Of a stretch of DNA of 64,000 nt, positions 9,242-18,385 are shown in pieces. The stretch lies in the NCBI GenBank assembly GCA_024642115.1, contig JAHEBU010000006.1, positions 62,001 to 126,000 of the forward strand. Reading direction: 5' to 3'. A program made the translations under genes and the position numbers. How positions within the stretch are numbered: the first letter of the stretch is position 1; every line of letters starts with the position of its first letter. The DNA comes from Marivivens sp. (lineage in GTDB: Bacteria > Pseudomonadota > Alphaproteobacteria > Rhodobacterales > Rhodobacteraceae). The notes below the pieces were generated by a model, which was given only the letters and a program-made list of their open reading frames with translations, was not told the DNA's origin and did not search any database.

Positions 9242-10596
9242 TGGGCCATATCGCCGTCATCGACATCGGCAAGACGAACGCCAAGCTGGCGCTTGTCCGC
9301 ACCACAGACCTGGCCGAGGTGGCAGTCGTCACAAGGCCCAACACCGTCCGTCCCGGCCCGCCCTATCCGCATTTCGATGTGCAGGCGCACTGGGCCTTTC
9401 TGCTGGCCGCGCTGCGCGACTTCCACGCCGCCCACGGGATCGACGCCATATCGGTCACGACCCACGGCGCCTCCGGCGTGCTGCTGGCCGCAGATGGGAC
9501 GCTGGCCGCCCCGGTGCTCGACTACGAACACACCGGGCCGAACGATCTGGCGCATGACTACGACGCGCTCCGCCCCGATTTTGCCCTGACAGGATCGCCG
9601 CGCCTGCCGATGGGGCTGAATCTTGGCGCGCAACTGCACTGGCAATTCGCCACCGACCCCGGGCTTTTGGCCCGCACCTCCCATGTGCTGACCTATCCGC
9701 AATACTGGGGGCACCTGCTGACCGGGCAAAGGGCGACCGACGTGACCTCGCTGGGCTGCCACACCGACCTGTGGGTTCCGAACGAGGGGCGGTTTTCACT
9801 CCTCGTCGACGCGCTTGGCTTGGCAGACAAGATCGCCCCGGCCCGCCGCTCTGACGACGTGCTGGGCACCCTGCGCGCCGATGTGGCCGCCGCCACCGGC
9901 CTGCCCGGCAAAACTCCTGTCTATGTCGGCATCCACGATTCCAATGCCTCGCTTTACCCGCACATCCTGTCGCGGCCCGTACCCTTTTCCGTCGTATCCA
10001 CCGGGACATGGGTGATCTGCATGACCGTCGGCGGCACCGAGCCGCCGCTTGACCCCGCACAGGATACGCTGATCAACGTGAACGCGCTGGGTCAGCCCGT
10101 GCCATCGGCGCGGTTCATGGGCGGGCGGGAACACGATCTGATTTCGGGCGGCCGGCCCGTCACACCGACGACTGCCGACATTGCGGCAGCCCTCGAAACG
10201 CCGCATATGCTGCACCCCGCCGTGGTCCATGACAGTGGGCCATTCCGGGGGCGGCAGGCCCGCTGGACCAACGACCCACCCAAGGGCAGCGGCACTCGGA
10301 GCGCCGCACTGGCCTTTTACCTTGCGCTCATGACCGACCATTGCCTGCGGCTGACCGGGCATCGGGGAACCATCGTGGTAGAAGGGCCGTTTGCCCGAAA
10401 CATGGCATATCTGGAAATGCTCGCCGCCGCGTCAGGCTGCCCCGTCACCGCGTCTGAGGGGGCCACGGGGACCAGCCGGGGGGCCGCCCTTCTGGCGACG
10501 GGGGCCAGCGCCCTGCCCCAGGTCCACGACACACCCGTCACAGCCCCCGACGGCTATGCCGCCTATGCCGACCTCTGGCGGGCGGCGCTGGCCTGA
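9241..10596 (+). CDS. rhaK: rhamnulose kinase, FGGY family
   Basis: A 451-aa sugar kinase that should phosphorylate L-rhamnulose at C1. The N-terminal ATPase-fold signature is HIAVIDIGKTNAKLALV, with the second phosphate-binding region at VVSTGTWVICM and an adenosine-region GTSRGAALLATGA. It resembles the alphaproteobacterial RhaK group more than the E. coli RhaB. In R. leguminosarum this kinase is reported to be needed for transport as well as catabolism. Last gene of the rha operon. Its 3' end overlaps the convergent LacI-type gene by 34 nt, and no terminator is visible. Confidence 0.88.
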   Translation: MGHIAVIDIGKTNAKLALVRTTDLAEVAVVTRPNTVRPGPPYPHFDVQAHWAFLLAALRDFHAAHGIDAISVTTHGASGVLLAADGTLAAPVLDYEHTGPNDLAHDYDALRPDFALTGSPRLPMGLNLGAQLHWQFATDPGLLARTSHVLTYPQYWGHLLTGQRATDVTSLGCHTDLWVPNEGRFSLLVDALGLADKIAPARRSDDVLGTLRADVAAATGLPGKTPVYVGIHDSNASLYPHILSRPVPFSVVSTGTWVICMTVGGTEPPLDPAQDTLINVNALGQPVPSARFMGGREHDLISGGRPVTPTTADIAAALETPHMLHPAVVHDSGPFRGRQARWTNDPPKGSGTRSAALAFYLALMTDHCLRLTGHRGTIVVEGPFARNMAYLEMLAAASGCPVTASEGATGTSRGAALLATGASALPQVHDTPVTAPDGYAAYADLWRAALA

Positions 10597-11576
10597 ACCG
10601 GCCCGGTCGATCCGCGCACCGTCAGGCTGCACGCCAGTTCCACCCGCGCCACCGGCATCTGGTAATCTGTCCCCTTGAGCCGGGCGATGGTGCAAAGCGT
10701 GTCCAGTGCCACCGCCCCGATTGCCCGCATCGGAATGGTGACCGATGTCAGCGGCGGATACAGAAACTCCCCCTGCGGCAGCCCGTCGATGCCCACCACC
10801 GACACATCCTCCGGCACCCGCAGCCCCGCATTTTGCAGGCCAATCAGAACCCCGGTGGCCAGCACATCGCCCGCCGTCACCACGGCGGTAAAATCGAGCC
10901 CCCGCGACAACGCAGCCTCGACCGCCGCCTGTGCGGCCTCGGCGGTCCAGTCGGTGACGTTCAGCATCAGGTCTGGGTCAAACGCCGCCCCCAGCACATC
11001 GCGCACGCCTTCCAGCCTGCGCTGAATGGTGCGGCGACCGGGCCGCGACACAAAGGCCACCCGCCGATGGCCCAGGTCCCACAGATGGCGCGTGGCCAGG
11101 GCCGCCGCCGACCGGTTGCACGGGGCCACTGACCCGATCTGCATCTGCGGATCGTCGCCGTTGACCAGCACGGTCGGAAACGGCAACCCCCGCGCCACGC
11201 CCAGCGCCGCATCGTCCAGCGTCAGGAACAGGGCACCCAGCAGGTCGGGGTCCGCACCCTCCAGCGAATCGAGAACCCGCTGTTCGACAGCGATCCCCAG
11301 ACTGCGGGCGCGGTCCTGCAACCCTTCAAGAACATACATCGTGAACTGGCTGCGCTGAAAATCGATCATCGCGTCGTTGGACGCCACCAGCCACACCCGC
11401 TTGCCCGCTGGATTGTCCGGCACGCCGTAATTGAGCTCGACCGCCAGCCCGCGGATCCGTTCGGCAAGGTCCTCTTTGACATAGCCTTTTCCGGAAATGG
11501 CACGCGACACCGTGGCGGTGGACACGCCCAACCGCGCGGCAATATCCGCGATCCGCGTGCGTTTGCCCGATGCCAT
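10563..11576 (-). CDS. LacI-family transcriptional regulator
   Basis: A 337-aa regulator with an N-terminal LacI helix-turn-helix (RIADIAARLGVSTATVSRAI, residues ~6-25) and a periplasmic-binding-like sensor domain (residues ~60-325) containing SVVGIDGLPQGEFLYPPLTSV, the standard C-terminal LacI segment. The ATG at 11576 is taken because the helix-turn-helix begins directly after it. Divergent from the GH105 operon 78 nt away, so it is the likely local repressor of oligosaccharide uptake and degradation. Tail-to-tail overlap of 34 nt with rhaK. The inducer is unknown. Confidence 0.88.
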   Translation of the reverse strand: MASGKRTRIADIAARLGVSTATVSRAISGKGYVKEDLAERIRGLAVELNYGVPDNPAGKRVWLVASNDAMIDFQRSQFTMYVLEGLQDRARSLGIAVEQRVLDSLEGADPDLLGALFLTLDDAALGVARGLPFPTVLVNGDDPQMQIGSVAPCNRSAAALATRHLWDLGHRRVAFVSRPGRRTIQRRLEGVRDVLGAAFDPDLMLNVTDWTAEAAQAAVEAALSRGLDFTAVVTAGDVLATGVLIGLQNAGLRVPEDVSVVGIDGLPQGEFLYPPLTSVTIPMRAIGAVALDTLCTIARLKGTDYQMPVARVELACSLTVRGSTGPVQASAARQRSA

Positions 11577-11591
11577 GAGCGGCCCCCTGTC

Positions 11592-11632
11592 TGCAATAAT
11601 CTTACACGTTGCACAAAGAATTACACACGGCA
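11592..11632. promoter_or_regulatory. possible LacI-type operator before the GH105 operon
   Basis: The 78-nt divergent gap holds TGCAA (11592) and TTGCA (11609), forming a 22-bp imperfect dyad, and a direct repeat TTACACGTTGCA (11602) / TTACACACGGCA (11621) with 19-bp spacing. Either could be the binding site of the neighbouring regulator. Short motifs; weak evidence. Confidence 0.3.
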
Positions 11633-11654
11633 ATCCTGCGAGAACGGAGGAAAC

Positions 11655-12758
11655 ATGACCATCGCCCAAACCCCGCTGACGCGGATGCGTGCCGCGCTTG
11701 ACCGCCTTGTGACCGGGCTGACCGCTCTGTCCGACGAGGGCAAGTTCGACGAGCCGAACCTTGACGGGACCTCTGGCGATTACATCAGCTTTGACAGTTG
11801 GGAATGGCCGCAGGGAGTGGGGCTGTTCGGCCTCGCGCAACTGTGGAAGGCGCGGGATTACGACCCGGCCTTGGGCCACCTGATCGGCGACTGGTATGAC
11901 CGGGGGATCGGGCGCGGCCTGCCCCCACTCAACATCAACACCACCGCCCCCATGCTGGGGCTGGCGGTCTATTGGGCCAAAACGCGACGGGCCGATCATC
12001 AGGCGGTGCTGGACGACTGGGCCGACCAGCTGATGACCACCGCCGCACGCACGCCCTGGGGCGGGTTCCAGCACGACGTGTCGGACAAACTGAACGACGG
12101 CGAGTTGTGGGACGACACCCTTTACATGGTCGCGCTGTTCCTCGCCGCCTATGGACAGGCATCGGGCAGGCGCGATTTGGTGGACGAGGCCGAGCGTCAG
12201 TTCCTTGTCCACACGCAATTCCTGGCCGACCGCGCCACCGGCCTGTGGTTTCATGGCTGGACCTTTCAGGGGCGTCACAACTTTGCCGCGGCCCCTTGGG
12301 CGCGGGGCAATGCGTGGATCACGGCGGGGCTGGTGGACCTGTTTGAACTGGCCGACCTCACGCCCTCCGTGCGCACTTTCCTCAGCGAAACGCTCAAGGA
12401 TCAGGCGACCGCCCTGCTGCCCCTGCAACGGCCCGACGGGCTATGGACCACGCTTCTGGACGAACCAGACAGCACTCCCGAAACCTCGGCCACCGCTGGG
12501 TTTGCCTATGGGCTGCTCAAGGGCGCACGCCTCGGCTTTGGCGGGGCGGACTGGCGGGCGGCGGGCATGCGGGCGGCCAATGCCGTGCTGGACCAGATCG
12601 ACAATGGCGGGATCGTGCAGGGGGTCAGCTATGGCACCCGCATGGGCCACGACCGTCAGCATTACCGCGACATCCCGATCCAACCCACCGCTTACGGCCA
12701 ATCGCTGGCCATGCTCGCCCTGATCGAAGGATGCCGCACATTGGAGACCACACCATGA
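11655..12758 (+). CDS. unsaturated (rhamno)galacturonyl hydrolase, glycoside hydrolase family 105
   Basis: A 367-aa cytosolic enzyme (no signal peptide) of the YteR/RhiN-type (alpha/alpha)6 barrel. It hydrates the 4,5-double bond at the non-reducing end left by a polysaccharide lyase, releasing 5-keto-4-deoxyuronate and a rhamnose-ended product. Family hallmarks are WDDTLYMVALFL (~152-163, containing the presumed catalytic Asp), FHGWTFQG (~199-206) and PWARGNAW (~214-221). GGAGGAAAC precedes the ATG. First gene of the operon, overlapping kduI by 4 nt (ATGA). Substrate could be rhamnogalacturonan I or ulvan fragments; the sequence alone does not decide. Confidence 0.87.
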   Translation: MTIAQTPLTRMRAALDRLVTGLTALSDEGKFDEPNLDGTSGDYISFDSWEWPQGVGLFGLAQLWKARDYDPALGHLIGDWYDRGIGRGLPPLNINTTAPMLGLAVYWAKTRRADHQAVLDDWADQLMTTAARTPWGGFQHDVSDKLNDGELWDDTLYMVALFLAAYGQASGRRDLVDEAERQFLVHTQFLADRATGLWFHGWTFQGRHNFAAAPWARGNAWITAGLVDLFELADLTPSVRTFLSETLKDQATALLPLQRPDGLWTTLLDEPDSTPETSATAGFAYGLLKGARLGFGGADWRAAGMRAANAVLDQIDNGGIVQGVSYGTRMGHDRQHYRDIPIQPTAYGQSLAMLALIEGCRTLETTP

Positions 12759-13591
12759 CCATGATCCAGCGTTACGGCGCGGGCCCCGACCAGATCGACA
12801 GCATGAACACCGACGCGCTGCGGGCCAACTTCATGGTCGAGGGGCTGTTCACCCCCGGCAAGATCGCCTTTGGCTACACCCATTACGACCGGATGATCGT
12901 GGGCGGGGCCGTGCCTACGAATGACCCGCTGACCTTTGGCACAGGCGAGGACGTCGGCACCCCGCTGTTCTTTACCGCCCGAGAGATGGGCGTCGCTAAT
13001 CTGGGCGGTGCGGGCTGGGTTCAGGTGGATGGCACCCGGCATCAATCGGGTAACCGCGATTGCCTGTATATCGGGCGCGGAACGCAAACCGTCACACTTG
13101 GCAGTGCGGACCCCGCCAACCCGGCGTGGTTCTACCTGAACTCGGTCCCCGCCGGGGCCGACATCCCCACCCGCCTGATCCGCAAATCCGAGGCGAAGGT
13201 CCTGAACCTTGGCGACACCGCCAAATCCAACGTGCGCAGCCTTGCCATGTATATCCACCCCGAAGTGTCGCCGTCCTGCCTGCTGCTCATGGGGATCACC
13301 GATCCGGCCCCGGGGTCCGTCTGGAACACCATGCCGCCCCACCTGCACGAACGCCGGATGGAGGCGTATTGCTACTTTGACCTCTCGCCCGAGGACCGGG
13401 TCATGCATTTCATGGGCCGCCCCAACAACACGCGGCATCTGGTGGTCGCAAACGGTGACATCGTCCTGTCACCCGCATGGTCCATCCACATGGGGGCAGG
13501 CACCGGCCCCTATGCCTTTGTCTGGGGAATGACCGGGGAAAATCAGGCCTACACGGACGTCGATCCCGTGGCCATCAAGGAGTTGCGCTGA
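12755..13591 (+). CDS. kduI: 5-dehydro-4-deoxy-D-glucuronate isomerase
   Basis: Converts 5-keto-4-deoxyuronate to 3-deoxy-D-glycero-2,5-hexodiulosonate in uronate breakdown. 278 aa, the same length as E. coli KduI. The cupin zinc-binding pattern HLHERRME (H-x-H-x4-E) is followed by a later His in WSIHMGAG. The ATG at 12755 has GGAG ~9 nt upstream and overlaps the GH105 stop. Directly downstream of the enzyme that makes its substrate. The next enzymes (KduD, KdgK, KdgA) are not in the window. Confidence 0.93.
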   Translation: MTMIQRYGAGPDQIDSMNTDALRANFMVEGLFTPGKIAFGYTHYDRMIVGGAVPTNDPLTFGTGEDVGTPLFFTAREMGVANLGGAGWVQVDGTRHQSGNRDCLYIGRGTQTVTLGSADPANPAWFYLNSVPAGADIPTRLIRKSEAKVLNLGDTAKSNVRSLAMYIHPEVSPSCLLLMGITDPAPGSVWNTMPPHLHERRMEAYCYFDLSPEDRVMHFMGRPNNTRHLVVANGDIVLSPAWSIHMGAGTGPYAFVWGMTGENQAYTDVDPVAIKELR

Positions 13592-16054
13592 ATGTCCCTG
13601 TCTGCGGGCGACCCGATCCCCTACTGGAAAGTCACCCCGCTGCGCGAGATGGCCTATGACGTGCCGGATGCGCCGATGGAGGGGAAGATGGATTCAACCT
13701 TCTTCCTGACCAAGGACAAGAACATCATCCCCCACACCTACCCCTGCCGCACGGCCTATATCGCCGAGGCGCGGGAGGTCGAACCGATGCCCGCCTTCCA
13801 GCCCGACTGGTCCACGGCGCGCAACGTGTTGCCCATGGGGTCGGCCTTTCTTGACCTGTCTGGCTTCTGGTTCCGCGCCACGCGGTTGATGGGCTGGGCC
13901 AAAACCGCTGTCCACGCCGATGCGGCAGGTCCGGCAAAGCTGCGGTTGGGCATCTGCGGCGCGGCCAAGCTGTTCGTCAACGGACAGCCCTGCGGCTGGC
14001 TCGCCCCTGCCGCCCGCAACGCGATGCACGAGGTCGATATCGACGTGACGCTGCGCAGCGGAAACAACGAGATTACCGTCTGGTTTGAGGATCTGGCCGA
14101 ACGCGACGCTGTTGTGCGTGTTTTTTTGATATGGATCGACGGGCCGCAGGCCTCTGCAGCCTATCCCTATGCCGCAGACCCCGCCATCGTCCGCGCTGTC
14201 GAAGCGTCCATCGAGGCCGCGCATCTGAACGCAAAACACTACGACAACGCCGAAATCTGGCTGGAACTGCCCGTTCCGCTGCCGCAGGCCGCCATCGGAT
14301 CGGTCGCTGTGGCCGGGCATTTCATGGCGCACGACACCACGACCAAACCCATCCAGATCGCCCAATGGGCAACCCGCGTCCCGCTTGCCCATTCGTCCGA
14401 CATTCTGACCGACTACCGCTATTTCCACATCGACCTGACCTGCGGCGGCTTTACCACGCGGATGCTGCTGGGGGCCGAGGTCGCGAATATGGCGTTGTTG
14501 GGGGCCGCGCCCGACACGCTCCCAGGTCGGATAGCCGAGGCGCTGCACTGGATCGGCCACCATGCTGAAACCGACACCGAAAAGGCCGTCGCCTGCCTCG
14601 ACCTTGGCACACCCGACATGCTGGCCGAGGCCGAGCGGATCATCACCCACGCCCTGCCGGGGATCGAGGCGTGTTTCGACTGCGCCGACTTCGCGCTCGT
14701 CCCGCTGCTGTGGTGCCGGACCGTCTATGCCGACCGGATCAGCGCCCCCCTGCGCGACCGGATCGACGCCGCCGCCCTCGCCTATCGCTACTGGATGGAC
14801 GAACCCGGCAACGACGTGCAGTGGTACTTTTCCGAAAACCACGCGCTGCTGTTTCACACCGCCGCCTATATCGCCGGGCTGCACCTGTCCGACCGCACCT
14901 TTGCCCGCTCTGGCCGCACCGGAGCGAATCAGTCGGCCACCGGTCTCGCCCGTCTGCGCGACTGGTTCGACCATTTCGAGGCGTCCGAGATGGCCGAATT
15001 CAACTCGGCCCCCTATTTTCCCATCGACCTGAAAGGACTGACAACGCTCTTTGCGCTGGCCCCCGATGCGGACATCCGCGACCGGGCGCGGGCCGCGATC
15101 ATCCGCCTTGTGACGGTCATGGCGAACTCCGCCCATCAGGGTGTGATGACCGGCGCACAGGGGCGATCCTACGAACACACCCTCTGCGCCACCGAGACGC
15201 TGGAGCTTACATCCATCGCCCGTCTGCTCTGGGGGCGGGGCGGGTTCGGGGCGCATGTGAACTGCCTTGCGCAGCTTGCGCTCTGCCTGCGCGACCACAA
15301 CCTGACGCTGCCCGATCTGGGCGACCGGGCGCTGTGGTCGGACCACAAGACCGCACAGGAATGGACATTCTGGCAGGGGAAGAACGCCTTTGCCCGGCTG
15401 TATCATTACAAGACGGCGGACACAGCAATCGGGACGGCGGCGCGGTATCGCTGGGGCGACTGGGGCTATCAGGAAACGCTGATCCACGCGCGGCTTGGGC
15501 AGAATCCCCGCGCCCAGATATGGATCAATTATCCCGGCGAGATGGTGCAATCGGGCTATGGGCGGCCGTCGTTCTGGGGTGGGTCGGCCAACGTGCCACG
15601 GGTGCAGCAGTACCGCGATCTGGCCATCGTGAAATTCGACGGCGTGGCGGCACAACTGCCATTTACCCACGCGTGGTTCCCTACCCCCTGCCTTGATCGG
15701 TGGGACGTGTCGGGCAACCGCGCACAGGCCCAATCGGGCAACGGGATGGCGCTGATCCGGGCCTCTGGCACGCTCGATCTGCAAACCACGGGCGGGTCGG
15801 CCAACCATGAACTGCGACTGTCCGGGCAGGACGGGATGTGGGTGCTGCGGCTGGGGCGGGGCCGCGACCTGGCGGCCTTTGGCGCCGCCCATGACCTAGC
15901 CCCGACACACCACCCCGACGGCACCATCACCATCGCGGATACCGAATACGGTTTGGTAATTTTTGAACCATCGGGCAAAGTCAGGGCCGAGGGTCGCGTC
16001 TTGGACCCAATGACCTGGACGCTGACGGGGGAACGCACACTTTTGCCGGTCTGA
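13592..16054 (+). CDS. uncharacterised 820-aa carbohydrate-active protein candidate
   Basis: I do not recognise the family. There is no signal peptide, so it acts in the cytosol. Residues ~1-290 look like beta-sandwich domains, including KLFVNGQPCGWL (~126-137) and SGNNEITVWFEDL (~156-168), which resemble the sugar-binding jelly-roll parts of GH2/GH78-like enzymes. Residues ~310-650 are helix-rich with Trp/His/Tyr clusters such as WYFSENHALLFHTAAY (~411-426), FNSAPYFPIDLKGL (~470-483) and GAQGRSYEHT (~521-530), suggesting an (alpha/alpha) toroid like lyases and several hydrolases. A beta-rich tail follows. The start directly abuts the kduI stop. Position between kduI and the importer argues for a glycosidase or lyase on imported rhamnose-uronate oligosaccharides; this is inference. 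Confidence 0.6.
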   Translation: MSLSAGDPIPYWKVTPLREMAYDVPDAPMEGKMDSTFFLTKDKNIIPHTYPCRTAYIAEAREVEPMPAFQPDWSTARNVLPMGSAFLDLSGFWFRATRLMGWAKTAVHADAAGPAKLRLGICGAAKLFVNGQPCGWLAPAARNAMHEVDIDVTLRSGNNEITVWFEDLAERDAVVRVFLIWIDGPQASAAYPYAADPAIVRAVEASIEAAHLNAKHYDNAEIWLELPVPLPQAAIGSVAVAGHFMAHDTTTKPIQIAQWATRVPLAHSSDILTDYRYFHIDLTCGGFTTRMLLGAEVANMALLGAAPDTLPGRIAEALHWIGHHAETDTEKAVACLDLGTPDMLAEAERIITHALPGIEACFDCADFALVPLLWCRTVYADRISAPLRDRIDAAALAYRYWMDEPGNDVQWYFSENHALLFHTAAYIAGLHLSDRTFARSGRTGANQSATGLARLRDWFDHFEASEMAEFNSAPYFPIDLKGLTTLFALAPDADIRDRARAAIIRLVTVMANSAHQGVMTGAQGRSYEHTLCATETLELTSIARLLWGRGGFGAHVNCLAQLALCLRDHNLTLPDLGDRALWSDHKTAQEWTFWQGKNAFARLYHYKTADTAIGTAARYRWGDWGYQETLIHARLGQNPRAQIWINYPGEMVQSGYGRPSFWGGSANVPRVQQYRDLAIVKFDGVAAQLPFTHAWFPTPCLDRWDVSGNRAQAQSGNGMALIRASGTLDLQTTGGSANHELRLSGQDGMWVLRLGRGRDLAAFGAAHDLAPTHHPDGTITIADTEYGLVIFEPSGKVRAEGRVLDPMTWTLTGERTLLPV

Positions 16055-16115
16055 CCGGCACACCACGACGGGCAAGCGGATGCCCAGAATTCGCAGTCAC
16101 TAGGGAGGAAGACGA

Positions 16116-17384
16116 ATGAAACTGAAAACCGGATTGATCGCCGCACTGGCGTCCACATTCCTGGCCACGGCCACTTGGGCCGAAGAGGTCAGGATCATGT
16201 GGTATTCGGACGGCAACGAAGGCGAGGTGATGCAGGACCTGCTCAACCGCTTCATGGCCGACAACCCCGACATCACGGTCGTTCTGGACAACGTCGCCTA
16301 TCAGACGATCAAGGAACAGTTGCCGATCACGCTGGCCGCGGGCGACGGACCAGACATCGCGCGGGTCACGGATATCAAGGCGCTGGCCGATCACTGGCTG
16401 GACCTGACCCCCTACATTTCCGACCCCGAATACTGGAAAACCAACTTTGGCGCACAGATGGACTGGATGCGGCCCGACGGATCGGACGCCATCACCGGCT
16501 TCATGACGCAGCTTACGCTGGTCGGCGGCTTCGCCAACAAGACGCTGTTCGATCAGGCAGGCGTGGCCCTGCCCGGCGAAGGCGCGACATGGGATGACTG
16601 GGTGAACGCCTCGGCCGAGGTCCAGCAAAGCCAGGGCCTCGCCGCCGCCATCGCCATCGACCGTTCGGGCCACCGGATTTCCGGGCCGATCACCAGCTAC
16701 GGCGGTAACTACATCGGCGCAGACGGAATGCCTGCGCCCGTCGATGACGGGGTCAAGGCTTTCGTGACCAAGCTTGTGGAATGGACCAACGAGGGCAAGA
16801 ACCTCAAGGACGTGTGGGTTTCCGCCGCGGGCGGCACCTACCGCGCTGCCGCTGACGACTTCATCAACGGGCAGGTCGCGTTCTACTATTCGGGCAGTTG
16901 GCAGATCGCCAACCTGTCGACCAAGATTGGCGATGCGTTCGACTGGGTCGCCACGGGCAGCCCCTGCGGCACCACGGCCTGTTCGGGTCTTGCTGGCGGC
17001 GCGGCTCTGGTCGGGATCAAATACACCAAACACCCCGAAGCGGTCGGCAAGGTGATGGATTACCTGTCGTCCGAAGCGGTCGTGCGGGAATTCACCGAAC
17101 GCACGCTGTTCCTGCCGGCACATGCCGGGATCGTTGCGGCGGGTGGTCTGAATTTCCAGACCGAGGATCCCAACGTCAAGGCAGCGCTGGAAAAGTTCGT
17201 GGCAGCCTCGGGTCAGACCAGCCCTGCCGCAGATGCCCTGCCGGCGTGGAAATGGGCCTCGGCCTATTACACCGCGCTGGTCAACCGCACGTCACAGGCG
17301 ATGGCCGGTGAACTGACTCTGGACGAGGCCTTTGCCCGGATGGATCAGGACATCGCCGAACAGGTCAAGCAAGCGGCGCAATGA
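16116..17384 (+). CDS. oligosaccharide ABC transporter, periplasmic binding protein (CUT1)
   Basis: A 422-aa family 1 extracellular solute-binding protein (SBP_bac_1/MalE type). The signal peptide is MKLKTGLIAALASTF to roughly ATWA, residue 22. The mature part has VRIMWYSDGNEGEVMQDLLN, GDGPDIARVTDIKALADHWL and a C-terminal helix region (AGELTLDEAFARMDQDIAEQ). CGTTAC contains a Cys pair (CGTTAC..., ~289-294) that may form a disulfide. GGGAGGAAG precedes the ATG. Expected cargo is an unsaturated rhamnose-uronate oligosaccharide, from the operon context only. Confidence 0.87.
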   Translation: MKLKTGLIAALASTFLATATWAEEVRIMWYSDGNEGEVMQDLLNRFMADNPDITVVLDNVAYQTIKEQLPITLAAGDGPDIARVTDIKALADHWLDLTPYISDPEYWKTNFGAQMDWMRPDGSDAITGFMTQLTLVGGFANKTLFDQAGVALPGEGATWDDWVNASAEVQQSQGLAAAIAIDRSGHRISGPITSYGGNYIGADGMPAPVDDGVKAFVTKLVEWTNEGKNLKDVWVSAAGGTYRAAADDFINGQVAFYYSGSWQIANLSTKIGDAFDWVATGSPCGTTACSGLAGGAALVGIKYTKHPEAVGKVMDYLSSEAVVREFTERTLFLPAHAGIVAAGGLNFQTEDPNVKAALEKFVAASGQTSPAADALPAWKWASAYYTALVNRTSQAMAGELTLDEAFARMDQDIAEQVKQAAQ

Positions 17385-18385
17385 CCGCTTCTCCCAAACC
17401 CTCGATCGGCGCGGTTCTGACCGCGCCGATCGTCTGGCTGGCCCGGGCCGCCGACATGCCCCTGCGGGCATGGCAGCGGCTGACCGGACGCGGCGGGATG
17501 ATCGCGTTCTTCCTGATCCCCAACATGGCCGTGTTCGGGATTTTCGTGATCGTGCCGCTGGTCATCAACTTCTTCTATTCGGTCACAGGCGGCACGGCGC
17601 TTTTCCTGTCTGACCGACCTTTCGTCGGGGCTGAACATTTCGACCGGTTGCTCACCTGCACCGACCATTTCAACCCCACCACCTGCCGCGAAGACATGTT
17701 CTGGACCGCCGTCTGGAACACATCGAAATTCGTGGTCTTGCAAGTGTCAGCCATGACCGTGGTCGCCATGATCACCGCGCTGATCCTGAACTCCAAAATC
17801 CCCGGCAAGGCGTTCTGGCGCGCCGTCTTCTTCTTTCCCGTCCTGCTGTCGCCCGTCGTCGTCGGGCTGATCTGGAAATGGATCCTGCAACGGCAGGGCT
17901 TGCTCAATTTCGCGCTCTACGAACTAGACATGACGCAGGTGAACTGGCTGACCGAACGCAGTTGGGCCTTTGCCGCCACCATCGGCGTGTCGGTCTGGGC
18001 GCATGTGGGGTTCTATGCGCTGATCCTTCTGGCGGGCCTTCAGGCGATCCCCGGTGATCTGTACGAGGCCGCCGAAATGGACGGCACCAAACCCGGCCGC
18101 GTGTTCTGGCGCATCACCCTGCCGCTGCTCTATCCCAACCTGCTGGTGGTCATCGTCCTGTCGCTGATCCGCGCGGTTCAGGTGTTTGACGAGGTGTTCG
18201 TGCTGACCTCGGGCGGCCCCGGTACCGCCACGCTGTATCTGACGCAATATATCTACGAGGTCGGCTTTGCCTCGGTCCTGCGCAACCCCGGCCTTGCTTC
18301 GGCTGCGGCGCTGATGATGGGCGGCGTGCTGGTCGTGCTGACCCTGCTGCAACTGGGCCTGACCCGGTGGAGGGATCGCAAATGA
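17381..18385 (+). CDS. oligosaccharide ABC transporter, MalF-type permease
   Basis: A 334-aa inner-membrane permease of the BPD_transp_1 family with about six to seven membrane spans. The first span is FFLIPNMAVFGIFVIVPLVI. A periplasmic loop carries two Cys (LLTCTDHFNPTTCREDMF). The cytoplasmic coupling helix reads YEAAEMDGTKPGRVFWRITL, the classical EAA motif. The ATG overlaps the stop of the binding protein (ATGA). Confidence 0.87.
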   Translation: MTASPKPSIGAVLTAPIVWLARAADMPLRAWQRLTGRGGMIAFFLIPNMAVFGIFVIVPLVINFFYSVTGGTALFLSDRPFVGAEHFDRLLTCTDHFNPTTCREDMFWTAVWNTSKFVVLQVSAMTVVAMITALILNSKIPGKAFWRAVFFFPVLLSPVVVGLIWKWILQRQGLLNFALYELDMTQVNWLTERSWAFAATIGVSVWAHVGFYALILLAGLQAIPGDLYEAAEMDGTKPGRVFWRITLPLLYPNLLVVIVLSLIRAVQVFDEVFVLTSGGPGTATLYLTQYIYEVGFASVLRNPGLASAAALMMGGVLVVLTLLQLGLTRWRDRK

